This document shows, in pieces, positions 8,103 through 19,874 of a stretch of 64,000 nucleotides of DNA. The position numbers were made by a program, and so were the translations under genes. The notes under the pieces are model-generated. The model was not told the origin of the DNA and ran no database searches. It worked only from the letters and a program-made list of their open reading frames with translations. This stretch comes from Bifidobacterium dentium JCM 1195 = DSM 20436 (GTDB lineage Bacteria > Actinomycetota > Actinomycetes > Actinomycetales > Bifidobacteriaceae). The number at the start of each line of letters is the position of its first letter. Position 1 is the stretch's first letter. The DNA lies in assembly GCF_001042595.1 (NCBI RefSeq), contig NZ_AP012326.1:744001-808000 (forward strand). The letters run 5' to 3'.

Positions 8103-9429
8103 ATAAAGCTCAACAAGCGAATTATCGCTATGATTGGGGCAACCGCTATGGCTGTGCCGCTGGCTGTATGTGGAGATTCTGATTTGCTATCGAGCCAGCC
8201 AGCTCAGGAGAGTGATGTCAAAGAGATTACCGTCTGGGCATGGGATCCGACTCTTACGTAGGTTGCCAAGGATTATGAGAAGAAAACCGTCATCAAGGTG
8301 AACCTTAGGAACGTCGGTACCGATACCAAGGAATATTATGCACTCGATAATGCCGTGGAAGCCGGCTCCGGTGCCTCTGACGCGGCTCAGATTGAGTATT
8401 ATGCCGTTCCGCAGTATGCGATTAAGGACAATCTACTGGATATTACAGATAAGACTCCCGGATATAAAGATTTCTACACTCTAGGACCGTGGGCTTCTGT
8501 TCAGTTTGCCGGCAAAGTGTACGACTTGCCGATGGATTCCGGCCCGATGGCTTTTCATCGTAATAAGGAGGTCTTTGACAGGGCTGGTGTCGATGCCGAT
8601 TCTATTAAGACTTGGGATGATTACTATGAGGCTGCCAAGAAGATTCATGCGCTTGGAGACAGTTATTACATCACATCCGATTCAGATGATGGTGGATTCT
8701 ATGACTCCATGGTTTGGCTCGCTGACATACCATCAAAACCTCATCCGATAGTACCGAGGTGACTGCCAACCTGACAGGTGACGAAGGGGTCAGGAAGTTT
8801 GACACATTCTGGCAGAAGATGTTGGATGAGGGGCTACTTGATACCAAGACCACCGGTTGGACTGAAGGCTGGTTTAAGGCATGGTGGATGGCGTCATCGC
8901 TTCGTTATTTAGTGGTGCTTGGATGCCTGCCGACATTGCCAATTCCGCCGCAGATGGTGCTGGTAAGTGGCGTGTGGCCCAGATGCCGACTGCTGATGGT
9001 TCCTCTACCAACGTGGAAAATGGTGGTTCTTCTCTGGCAGTGCTGTCTTCATCCAAGAAAGCGCAGGCGGCTTATGATTTCATTGAATATGCCAACCATG
9101 GTGATGGTGTGGCCGCTCGTGTCGCTGGCGGCGCTTTCCCGCTGATAAGAAGTCTTAGGGGGATTCCTTCAAAAATGCCAACATTGTCAAGAATTCCGAT
9201 GGTGAGGAAGTGGGCTACTTCAGTGGGCAGAAATATAACGAAATTCTGGCTCATGCTGCTGAGAATGTGTCTTCCTATTATCGTTTCTGCCATTCGAAGT
9301 GAAGTGAAGGCCAGCAATGTGTTGGGTGACTACTTTGGTACACCGGTGATCAGAAGCTCTCTAATGGCGTTGCGGCTTGGCAGAAAGCCTTTGCAGGGTT
9401 ATAGCAGGGAGCAAGGCTTCACACTGAGC
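8103..9429 (+). pseudogene. Decayed sugar ABC transporter substrate-binding protein
   Basis: Pieces in several frames align end to end with the intact binding proteins at 16837 and 18384. The start codon reads ATA (8103-8105) behind AAGGAAGGAAGAACG, where the intact copy at 16837 has ATG behind the same sequence. An in-frame TAG lies at 8259-8261, and frameshifts occur near 8740, 8880 and 9150. Recognisable segments are KEITVWAWDPTL, VYDLPMDSGPMAF, FDTFWQKMLDEGLLDTKTT, GVIASLFSGAWMP, TADGSSTNVENGGSSLAVL and, near the end, YSREQGFTLS. The lipobox region is also altered (PLAVCG). The coding function is clearly lost, although the promoter and terminator remain. Confidence 0.9.
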
Positions 9430-9450
9430 AACCATCGCTGCTTTCATAAT

Positions 9451-9480
9451 GAAAAGGTTGCCGTGGCAACCTTTTCAATT
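9451..9480 (+). terminator. Rho-independent terminator after the pseudogene
   Basis: GAAAAGGTTGCC (9451-9462) and GGCAACCTTTTC (9465-9476) form a perfect 12-bp stem with a two-base spacer (GT). The arm ends in CTTTTC, giving a T-rich 3' side. It lies just behind the remnant of the binding-protein gene. Confidence 0.75.
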
Positions 9481-9537
9481 CGATACGTGCAATCGCGGGT
9501 GCGAAAAAGAGAGAGGGAGTGATGTTGTGATTAATGT

Positions 9538-10545
9538 CTAGTTGAGCTCTCGTACGGATCCTCGGTCGATGAATTCGGGAGGAATCACCGTTTTGATGCC
9601 CGAAGGCACTTTTTCACCGTTGCACTGTCGTTCGATCATCGAAAAGGCCTCGTTGCCAACGACTTTGAATTTCAGCCGTAATGTGGTCAACTCAAGGCGC
9701 GGGACAACGCCTTTAAGTGAATCATCCACTCCGATGATGCTGACATCCTCCGGAACGCGTTTACCGGCTGCCCTCAATCCGAGCATGGCACCATAAGCCA
9801 TTTGATCGTTGGCTGCGTAGACTGCAGTGCAGTCATGCTCGTGTGCGAGTGCCAAACCCGCCTGATATCCGCTATCGGCTTCCCAATCACCAACATACAT
9901 AGGGGGGGTGGGAATGCCGACTTGGGCCAAGGCATCACGCCATCCTCTGATACGGCTTTGTGCCGCGCGCGAAGTGGATGGGCCTGCGATGTGGTATACA
10001 GTTTTGTGCCCCTTCGATAGAAAATAATCGACAGCCGCAGTGGAGCATCCGTAGGAGTCGGAATCGATGGTGGGACAGTAATTTGCCGGTTCTTCGGAAA
10101 TAAGCACGACGGGCAAATCCCGTGACGGTTTAAACTGGTTGAAATCGGTGAAGTTGCGTTCCATGATGACGACTGCCCCGTCAAGGGGAAGCTGCTCCAC
10201 CAGCTTCAGGGCACCGGACAAGGAGCGGTCTTGTAGGTTGTCGAGGGTTCGAATGGTTGTAGAGTATCCGTTATCGGCCGCGGCGCTGACAATTCCTTCA
10301 AGGGTACGAGCATTACCATATGCTGACATATGCGATAGCAGTACGCCGACATTATTGAATTTTCCGCTTTTCAATGCGCGTGCAGCATAATTTGGGCGAT
10401 ATCCGAGACGTTCCATTGCAACCTCGACTTTCCGTCGTGTTCCCGGACGAACGGCTGCGCTGCCATTCGCGACGCGAGAAACAGTCTGCGAAGAGACGCC
10501 GGCTTCTTTGGCGACGTCCTGCAAGGAGACTGAGATTCGATCCAT
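9538..10545 (-). CDS. LacI-family transcriptional regulator of the sugar cluster
   Basis: 335 residues. Residues 5-50 are a LacI helix-turn-helix plus hinge helix (SLQDVAKEAGVSSQTVSRVA, then YRPNYAARAL). A periplasmic-binding-like effector domain follows, with GVLLSH, AVYAANDQMAYGAMLGLRA and ISIIGVDDS-type blocks. These proteins repress sugar-use operons until the inducer binds. ATG at 10545 is chosen over the longer frame because GGGGAGG lies eight bases upstream and the helix-turn-helix starts directly after it. The gene is transcribed away from the two permeases and beta-galactosidase, and similar TGTTTNC/GNAAACA palindromes occur across the cluster. It is the obvious candidate regulator; the inducer is unknown. 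Confidence 0.93.
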   Translation of the reverse strand: MDRISVSLQDVAKEAGVSSQTVSRVANGSAAVRPGTRRKVEVAMERLGYRPNYAARALKSGKFNNVGVLLSHMSAYGNARTLEGIVSAAADNGYSTTIRTLDNLQDRSLSGALKLVEQLPLDGAVVIMERNFTDFNQFKPSRDLPVVLISEEPANYCPTIDSDSYGCSTAAVDYFLSKGHKTVYHIAGPSTSRAAQSRIRGWRDALAQVGIPTPPMYVGDWEADSGYQAGLALAHEHDCTAVYAANDQMAYGAMLGLRAAGKRVPEDVSIIGVDDSLKGVVPRLELTTLRLKFKVVGNEAFSMIERQCNGEKVPSGIKTVIPPEFIDRGSVRELN

Positions 10546-10643
10546 GTCTTCTACCTCCCCTGATGAATGCGTGTAGTATCCATGGTACATGTATGTTGGA
10601 TATAATGTTTTCGTCATCATAGTGCTTGCGTTTCAGAAAAATA

Positions 10644-10710
10644 TAAAGTAGACAGAATTACGTTAAAGTAGACAAAATAGAGTTATAGTGTTATTCTGAT
10701 AACGTAAACA
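10644..10710 (+). promoter_or_regulatory. Control region of the permease/GH42 operon: direct repeats and operator
   Basis: TAAAGTAGACA occurs at 10644-10654 and again at 10664-10674, exactly 20 bases apart (two helical turns). TGATAACGTAAACA at 10697-10710 resembles the LacI-type operators at 7986 and 16716 with a degraded left half. The region separates the divergent regulator gene from the permease start at 10780. The promoter boxes themselves are not clear. Confidence 0.5.
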
Positions 10711-10779
10711 TTTTAAAGAGGTTACTTCGTATTTGCGATGTTGAAATATGAAGTGGCGTTACCTCGAAGGAGAGGCATA

Positions 10780-11709
10780 ATGTCCGCAATGGAAGTTGCT
10801 TCCGATGTGCCAGCGCGTTCGGCAATTGTCCGCGTCAATAGGCATCATGCGGATTGGCGTGGTTGGAAGTTCATGTGGCCGTTCGCGTTGGTGTTCGTGT
10901 TCGTGTTCGTCATCCCGATCATGTACGCGGTGTACATCAGTTTCTTCCAGAACAGGATGATCGGGGGCACGCGGTTCGTGGGATTCGACAATTACGTCCG
11001 TCTGCTGCACGACCGGCAGTTCTGGAGCGCGGTGGGCCGGGTGGCGCTGTTCACGGTGGTGCAGGTGCCGGTCATGCTGTTCCTGGCCGCGGCGATGGCG
11101 TTGGCCCTGGATTCCATGAAATTGCACGGCACCAGGTTCTTCCGTATCTCCACGTTCCTGCCGTACGCGGTGCCGGCCGTGGTCTCCACGCTGATCTGGG
11201 GGTTCATGTACGGCGCGAAGTACGGGCTGGTGGGCTCGTTCAACGGCTTCTTCGGCACGCATCTGGACGTGCTGGCCCCGGGCGTGCTGCTCGCCTCGAT
11301 CGGCAACATCGTAACCTGGGAGTTCACGGGCTACAACATGCTGATCTTCTACAGTTCGCTGTCCACGATCCCGCATTCGCTGTACGAGGCCGCGTCGATC
11401 GACGGCGCGAGCGAATGGCAGATCGTCAGGTCCATCAAGCTGCCCGAGCTGCGCGGCAGCCTGGCGATCACGGTGATCTTCTCGATCATCGGCTCGTTCC
11501 AGCTGTTCAACGAGCCGAGCATCATGCAGAACATGGTGCCGGGCAACGCGATCGGCACGTACTACACGCCGAACATGTACGCGTACAACCTGAGCTTCGC
11601 GGGCAACCAGAGCAACTACGCGGCCGCCCTGGCGATCACGATGGCGGTGATCACGATGGCGATCGCGTACGCGGTGCAGCTCAGGAGCATGAAAGAGCAG
11701 ATGAGGTAG
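10780..11709 (+). CDS. Sugar ABC transporter permease (MalF/UgpA type)
   Basis: 309 residues. The first of two integral-membrane subunits of a carbohydrate importer of the CUT1 class. It has six predicted membrane helices and the cytoplasmic coupling loop YEAASIDGASEWQIVRSIKLP (EAA motif), which contacts the ATPase. ATG 10780 has AAGGAGAG at good spacing; the in-frame ATG 42 bases earlier lacks one. The next permease and the beta-galactosidase follow within 50 and 11 bases. No ATPase is encoded nearby, which is usual in bifidobacteria, where a shared MsmK-like ATPase elsewhere serves many importers. The substrate is inferred to be a galactose- or arabinose-containing oligosaccharide. Confidence 0.93.
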   Translation: MSAMEVASDVPARSAIVRVNRHHADWRGWKFMWPFALVFVFVFVIPIMYAVYISFFQNRMIGGTRFVGFDNYVRLLHDRQFWSAVGRVALFTVVQVPVMLFLAAAMALALDSMKLHGTRFFRISTFLPYAVPAVVSTLIWGFMYGAKYGLVGSFNGFFGTHLDVLAPGVLLASIGNIVTWEFTGYNMLIFYSSLSTIPHSLYEAASIDGASEWQIVRSIKLPELRGSLAITVIFSIIGSFQLFNEPSIMQNMVPGNAIGTYYTPNMYAYNLSFAGNQSNYAAALAITMAVITMAIAYAVQLRSMKEQMR

Positions 11710-11758
11710 GCGCGCGGGCGCGTCGCCTCACGGGCATGAGGATTCAAGGAGCATCAAG

Positions 11759-14834
<3,076 letters not shown>

Positions 14835-14851
14835 CACAGGCCAATCACATA

Positions 14852-14997
14852 TAGCCGTCGGCAGGTTGGGTGTTTCCCAAGCCACCGACGGTTGGCCCTA
14901 TCCAACCGTCGGTAGATTGAGCAATCACCCAAGCCGCCGACGGCTGCATGCGTCTGAGCGTCGGTGGTTGGGGTGGTTCTTAGACTGCCGATGCTCA
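14852..14997. repeat. Block of palindromic repeats between convergent genes (copy B)
   Basis: The gap between the GH42 gene and the oppositely directed arabinofuranosidase holds several hairpins of the family seen at 3.3 kb. CCGACGGTTGG with CCAACCGTCGG (14884-14911) is perfect. CCAAGCCGCCGACG pairs with CGTCGGTGGTTGG further on, and a half copy, CTGCCGATGCTCAG, ends the block. It probably terminates both transcripts. The arms are partly rearranged compared with block A. Confidence 0.8.
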
Positions 14998-15003
14998 GAA
15001 GGT

Positions 15004-16563
15004 CTATGCGTGGAATTCCACGGCGGCCCAGCTGATTGCCGGCAGAGTGGATGAAATGGTACCGTCCGCGACGGTAACGGTCAGGCTCCGCGGCACGACG
15101 GCTGTCGGGTCGTAGGCGGTATTGCGGCGATGCGGATCGTCGTCATGCAGCATAATCGCCTTGTCCACACCGCAAGCGGCGATATCGAAGCCGGGCAGAC
15201 CGGCCAATGAGATGACGACGTCGTGCGCGTCGACCGCATCGCGGTTCACCATCAGCAGCAGGCCGGTGCGGGAATCGTCATCCCAGGTGATCACCGAATC
15301 AAGCGCACTGGTCGGACCGAACGATTCCGTCCCGACTTCCGGAGAGTCGATGGTTGGGCTATAGGCGGTGCCGCGGGCATGGCGCGCCGCCTCGGCGAAC
15401 GGATAGAACACGGTTTGACGCCACGCCGGTCCGTTCTCCTCGGCCATGATCGGCGCAATCACATTGACCAGCTGTGCACGTGAGGCGGAGCGCACGCGAT
15501 CGCAATGCTTGAGCAACATGATCATCAACGATCCCTCAACCACCGCATCGGCCGCATTGTAGATGTCTTCCAGCAGATGCGGTGCCTTTGGCCACGACTC
15601 ATGATGAAGATTCTTGCCGGACTGTGCCTTCCACTCGGCCTCCTGCCGGTTCCATACGTCGGAATACCAGGCGCCCCACTCGTCGAACGACAATGCGATG
15701 TCATGATCGCCATGGTGCGCGGCCTTGGCCTCGTCGGCGCATTCGGCGACCGTGGCGATGAATCGCTGCATGTCCTGCGCGCTGGCCAAGTAATCCTGCA
15801 GTGACTTCGCGCCACGCTCATAGTAGTAGGCGTGGCAGGAGATGAAGTCGAGGTTGTCGTATGCCTTGGTGAGCACATTGCGTTCCCATGAGCCGAAGGT
15901 CGGCATATGTGCACTGGAGGAGCCGCAGGCCACCAGCTCCAAGCCTGATTCCGCCAGCTTCATGGCATGTGCGACGCGGTCCACGGCGGCCGCATACTCG
16001 TCGGGGCTCATATGCCCAACCTGCCAGGGACCATCCATCTCGTTGCCGATGCACCACATCTTGATGTCCATTGGCTCGGCAATGCCATTGCCTACACGGC
16101 GGTCGGCCAATTCGGTGCCAGGTGCGCCGTTGACGTACTCCAGTTCTTCGAGTGCGGCCTTCAACCCACGGGTGCCCATGTTGACGGCCAGTATGATTTC
16201 GGTGCCGGCCTTCCTGCTCCAACGATAGAAATCATCGATGCCCACTTCGTTGGTTTCGGTGCTATGCCAAGCGAGGTCGCGCCGTACCGGGCGTAGTTCG
16301 CGCGGGCCGATGCCGTCCTCCCAGTTGTAGGCGGAGACGAAATTGCCGCCGGGATAGCGCACACAGGTCACGCCCAGTTCCCTGACCAGGTCGATGACGT
16401 CTTGCCTGAAGCCGTTCTCATCGGCGGTGGGGTGGCCGGGCTCGTAGATGCCGCCGTATACGCAGCGGCCGAGATGCTCCACGAAGGAGCCGAAGATGCG
16501 TGGGGGAATATCGGCGACGGCATCGTCCGCCTGTACCGTGATTCTTCCGGTTGTAGGGGTCAT
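15004..16563 (-). CDS. abfA: Alpha-L-arabinofuranosidase, glycoside hydrolase family 51
   Basis: 519 residues. It removes alpha-linked L-arabinofuranose side groups from arabino-oligosaccharides. The N-terminal block IFGSFVEHLGRCVYGGIYEP, the sequence GVTCVRYPGGNFVSAYNWED, the acid/base Glu175 in WCIGNEMDGPWQ and the nucleophile Glu295 in LSFDEWGAWY define GH51. A C-terminal beta-sandwich follows. No signal peptide, so it acts in the cytoplasm. It faces the GH42 gene tail to tail and is divergent from the binding protein at 16837; operators lie in the shared upstream region. Together with GH42 it would take apart imported arabinogalactan fragments. Confidence 0.96.
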   Translation of the reverse strand: MTPTTGRITVQADDAVADIPPRIFGSFVEHLGRCVYGGIYEPGHPTADENGFRQDVIDLVRELGVTCVRYPGGNFVSAYNWEDGIGPRELRPVRRDLAWHSTETNEVGIDDFYRWSRKAGTEIILAVNMGTRGLKAALEELEYVNGAPGTELADRRVGNGIAEPMDIKMWCIGNEMDGPWQVGHMSPDEYAAAVDRVAHAMKLAESGLELVACGSSSAHMPTFGSWERNVLTKAYDNLDFISCHAYYYERGAKSLQDYLASAQDMQRFIATVAECADEAKAAHHGDHDIALSFDEWGAWYSDVWNRQEAEWKAQSGKNLHHESWPKAPHLLEDIYNAADAVVEGSLMIMLLKHCDRVRSASRAQLVNVIAPIMAEENGPAWRQTVFYPFAEAARHARGTAYSPTIDSPEVGTESFGPTSALDSVITWDDDSRTGLLLMVNRDAVDAHDVVISLAGLPGFDIAACGVDKAIMLHDDDPHRRNTAYDPTAVVPRSLTVTVADGTISSTLPAISWAAVEFHA

Positions 16564-16604
16564 GGCGCAGTTCCTTCCAATGTTGTGAGAATAGAATGCC
16601 TACG

Positions 16605-16666
16605 TTGCGCGAACAACATTGTGCGCAACATTGTCTGTAATCATAACGTGTTTACGTGAGTAAACA
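16605..16666 (-). promoter_or_regulatory. Operator pair upstream of abfA
   Basis: Two dyads lie ahead of abfA. GTTGCGC and GCGCAAC (16605-16629) flank a 12-base centre. TGTTTACGTGAGTAAACA (16649-16666) has perfect TGTTTAC/GTAAACA arms around four bases, the same half-site as the other LacI-type operators in this cluster. They imply control of abfA by the cluster regulator and perhaps by a second one. Confidence 0.6.
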
Positions 16667-16715
16667 AAAAGTCATCTTCATCTCAATGTTGTTGAAAAAT
16701 AGGTGATTCACGTTT

Positions 16716-16742
16716 TGTTTGCGTAAACATATATTTTATGCT
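16716..16742 (+). promoter_or_regulatory. LacI-type operator and promoter of the sugar-binding gene
   Basis: TGTTTGCGTAAACA (16716-16729) is followed by TATGCT (16737-16742), a likely -10 box. Operator and box are seven bases apart, close to the arrangement before the pseudogene at 8103. A repressor bound here would block the polymerase. Confidence 0.65.
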
Positions 16743-16836
16743 ATCCTCGTTGCTATCGTAAGTGGGTCAATGACGGACCCGCAATCGATAATGCCGACCG
16801 ATGAAGGAAGCGGTCGTGTTTAAGGAAGGAAGAACG

Positions 16837-18192
16837 ATGAAGTTCACTGCACTTAAGAAAATCATTGCCCTGACCGGCACCGTAGCAATATTGGCAAGCG
16901 TTGCTGCCTGCGGCACCTCGTCGAATTCTTCAGGATCCTCGAAAGATGATGGTAAGACCGAGATTCTGGTATGGTCTTGGGACTCCACCCTAGCCCGTAC
17001 GGTCAAAGATTTTGAGGCGGCTAACCCGAATATCAAAGTCAAGGTGACTAATGCCGGTACGAATAAGACGGAATATACAGCCTTAAACAATGCCATTTCC
17101 GCAGGCAAGGGGGCGCCGGACTTGGTGCAGATTGAATATTATGCACTACCTGAATATCAGATTCGCGATGAAATAGAGGATTTGAGCCAGTTTGGTGCAG
17201 ATAAGTTCTCCGATTTCTATACGCCTGGAACCTGGGCCTCCGTGAACCTCGACGGTGGTGTCTATGCATTACCAATGGATTCCGGCCCTATGGCATGGTT
17301 CTATAACAAGGATGTGTTTGACAAGGCTGGAGTTGATCCAACTCAGGTGAAAACATGGGATGACTTCTATGATGCAGCCAAGAAAGTCCGTGCAACCGGA
17401 TCATATATCACTTCTGATTCCGGTGATGCTGGTTTCTTTGACTCCATGACTTGGTTGGCTGGTGCGAAGCCGTTCTCGACAGGGTCTGATGGACAGTCGG
17501 TCACTATCAACCTCAGCGGTGACTCCAAGGTCAAGTCCTTCATCGATTTCTGGCAAAAGATGATTGACGATGATCTTATCGATACGAAGACCGCTGGCTG
17601 GACTGACGATTGGAACAAGGGGTTGAACGACGGGTCCATCGCATCCTTGTTGACCGGTGCATGGATGCCATACAATTTGCTCTCTGGCGCGCCTGATGGG
17701 GAAGGAAAGTGGCGTATTACTCAAATGCCAACCGCCGATGGCTCCGAAACCAATGCGGAGAATGGTGGTTCCTCGCTAGCCCTAGTCAAAACCGATGATA
17801 AAGCGAAGGCTGAAGCGGCATACAAATTTGCTGAATATGCATGCCACAATGCCAAAGGCATCAAAACACGTGTAAATGGAGGCGCTTTCCCCGCGGATAA
17901 TGACACCCTTAAGTCCGATGATTTCCTAAATATGACTGCCCTGACTGATTCTGATGGTAAAGCTCACGAATACTTTGGAGGACAAAAGTTTAACGAAGAG
18001 CTAGCTAGGGCTGCGGCTAATGTCTCGACCGGCTATAAGTTCCTGCCGTTCGAAGTTTATGCACGCGGTGTATTCGGTGATGATGCAGGTGCGGCTTATA
18101 CTGACAAGTCCATTACTCTTGCCAAAGGCGTGCAAGCTTGGGAGAAGAATCTTAAGGATTATGCATCGCAGCAAGGATATACGGTAAAGTAA
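16837..18192 (+). CDS. Sugar ABC transporter substrate-binding lipoprotein (first intact copy)
   Basis: 451 residues. A lipoprotein signal with lipobox LASVAACG is followed by a family-1 (MalE-like) sugar-binding fold. ATG 16837 is the start: AAGGAAGGAAGAACG precedes it, and the longer upstream frame is not signal-like. Blocks ILVWSWDSTLARTVKDF, DLVQIEYYALPEYQI, LPMDSGPMAWFYNKDVFDKA and TADGSETNAENGGSSLALV are shared with the pseudogene at 8103 and the gene at 18384. It would deliver an oligosaccharide to the permeases at 10780 and 11759. Its base composition is visibly less GC-rich than that of the permeases and of the next copy, hinting at a different history. Confidence 0.93.
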   Translation: MKFTALKKIIALTGTVAILASVAACGTSSNSSGSSKDDGKTEILVWSWDSTLARTVKDFEAANPNIKVKVTNAGTNKTEYTALNNAISAGKGAPDLVQIEYYALPEYQIRDEIEDLSQFGADKFSDFYTPGTWASVNLDGGVYALPMDSGPMAWFYNKDVFDKAGVDPTQVKTWDDFYDAAKKVRATGSYITSDSGDAGFFDSMTWLAGAKPFSTGSDGQSVTINLSGDSKVKSFIDFWQKMIDDDLIDTKTAGWTDDWNKGLNDGSIASLLTGAWMPYNLLSGAPDGEGKWRITQMPTADGSETNAENGGSSLALVKTDDKAKAEAAYKFAEYACHNAKGIKTRVNGGAFPADNDTLKSDDFLNMTALTDSDGKAHEYFGGQKFNEELARAAANVSTGYKFLPFEVYARGVFGDDAGAAYTDKSITLAKGVQAWEKNLKDYASQQGYTVK

Positions 18193-18233
18193 CTGAATTG
18201 TATTCGTAAAAGCCGATTACAGTATATTGGTGT

Positions 18234-18283
18234 GTGGGGCGTTACGACATATGGATATGTTGTAACGCCCCACGTTGTTTTTT
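18234..18283 (+). terminator. Rho-independent terminator
   Basis: GTGGGGCGTTAC (from 18234) pairs with GTAACGCCCCAC (to 18273), with ACATAT/ATATGT continuing the stem inside, and TTGTTTTTTG follows. It closes the transcript of the first binding protein and separates it from the second. Confidence 0.88.
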
Positions 18284-18383
18284 GTGAACTTCTGTCATCT
18301 GCGAGTGTGGATTCGACTGTCTGACGTACACTCGAAACGTATTGCGAATGAGGACGTCACAACACAGGATGAGGGGAGCGGGC

Positions 18384-19799
18384 GTGAGGCTGAAGCTGGT
18401 GAAACGACTGGTCGCCGTCTGCTGCGCCGGCATTATGGCGGCGAGCGCCGCGGCCTGCGGAGCCAGCCAGGATACCCGTACCGAAATCACCGTATGGTCG
18501 TGGGAGCCCAGCATGAAGTCGGTGATCGCCGGTTTTGAAAGGGAGAACCCCGACATCCATGTGATTTGGAAGAACACCAGCGGGTATGACAAGCTCAACA
18601 ATGCCATTCAGGATGGTTACGGCACTCCCGATGTGGTGCAGCTCGAGTACTATGCGCTACGGCAGTATGCGGTGAGCAGCCAGTTGGTCGACATTACCGA
18701 TCGGGCCGATAACTATCAGGATTTCTTCACGCCTGGCACTTGGTCATCGGTGCAGCTCAACGGCCGCATCTACGGACTGCCGATGGATTCCGGTCCGATG
18801 GCGTTCTTCTACAATGAGGATGTGTTCGAGCAGGCCGGAGTGGACGCTTCCAAGATTCGTACGTGGGACGATTATTATGAGGCGGCCAAGAAGCTCAAGG
18901 AAATCGGCGTATACATCACGGCGGATTCCGGTGACGCCAGTTTCTATGATGCGATGATCTGGCTGGCTGGTGGCCGTCCGTTTTCCGCGTCCAACGATGG
19001 CAAGAACGTGAGCATCAACCTGACCGATGATTCGGGCACGAGAAGATTCACCGAATTCTGGCAGAAAATGATCGATGAGGGGCTGGTCAACACCAGTCTG
19101 AGCACTTGGTCCGACGGATGGAAGGAAGCCGTGGGCAACGGCACCGTTGCATCCATGTTCTCCGGAGCGTGGATGCCGTCATTGCTGATGTCGGATTTGC
19201 CCGGTACCGCGGGCCTATGGCGTGTATCCCAGATGCCGACCCCGGATGGCAAGGCCGCCACGGCGGAAAATGGCGGATCGGCGCTCGCCGTGCTGCAGCG
19301 TTCTCGTAAGCCCGAAGCGTCCTATCGGTTCATCGAATACGCATGTCATGAAGCCGATGGCATCAAGACGCGCGTGGATGGTGGAGCGTTTCCGGCCGAC
19401 AACGATACCCTGTCCGATGCGGAATTCCTCAGCAAGACCACGGTGACCGATGACCGGGGCATCGAAGTGCCGTATTTCGGCGGGCAGGAATATAACAGGG
19501 TGCTTTCCCAAGCCGCCGAGAATGTGACGACGGGCTACCAGTATCTGCCTTTTGAAGTGTATGCGCGAAGCGACTTCCGCTCCACCGTGGGCAAGGCCTA
19601 CAAGTGGGCCACGTTGCTGCGTCGCGAACAGGATAGGCTGAACATCATTGCCGCCGGTGGTGAAACCGACGCGTCCGGCATCGGCGACGCCTTGAAGAAC
19701 ACCGATTCCTCCGACCGGCTTAAGCTGAAAAGCGGCATTGCGCTGTGGCAGAAGGATCTGAAGGAGTACGGCAACAATCAGGGCTTTACCATTCAGTAG
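18384..19799 (+). CDS. Sugar ABC transporter substrate-binding lipoprotein (second intact copy)
   Basis: 471 residues if started at GTG 18384, which has GAGGGGAG five bases upstream and begins a clean lipoprotein signal (RLKLVKRLVAV, lipobox ASAAAC). ATG 18348 is an alternative that adds 12 residues. It is the same MalE-like family as the gene before it (EITVWSWEPSMKSVIAGFER, LPMDSGPMAFFYNEDVFEQA). Near the C-terminus it carries an insertion of about 40 residues (KWATLLRREQDRLNIIAAGG onward) absent from the other copies. It has its own upstream region behind a terminator, with the dyad CGAGTGT/ACACTCG at 18302-18334. It probably binds a related but different oligosaccharide. Confidence 0.9.
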   Translation: MRLKLVKRLVAVCCAGIMAASAAACGASQDTRTEITVWSWEPSMKSVIAGFERENPDIHVIWKNTSGYDKLNNAIQDGYGTPDVVQLEYYALRQYAVSSQLVDITDRADNYQDFFTPGTWSSVQLNGRIYGLPMDSGPMAFFYNEDVFEQAGVDASKIRTWDDYYEAAKKLKEIGVYITADSGDASFYDAMIWLAGGRPFSASNDGKNVSINLTDDSGTRRFTEFWQKMIDEGLVNTSLSTWSDGWKEAVGNGTVASMFSGAWMPSLLMSDLPGTAGLWRVSQMPTPDGKAATAENGGSALAVLQRSRKPEASYRFIEYACHEADGIKTRVDGGAFPADNDTLSDAEFLSKTTVTDDRGIEVPYFGGQEYNRVLSQAAENVTTGYQYLPFEVYARSDFRSTVGKAYKWATLLRREQDRLNIIAAGGETDASGIGDALKNTDSSDRLKLKSGIALWQKDLKEYGNNQGFTIQ

Positions 19800-19874
19800 G
19801 CTCAGTAGGCCGAGCATGCGGCCGCATGTATGGGAGGCGGCGGATCGGTCGCTCCGGTCAGGGCCGATCCGTGC

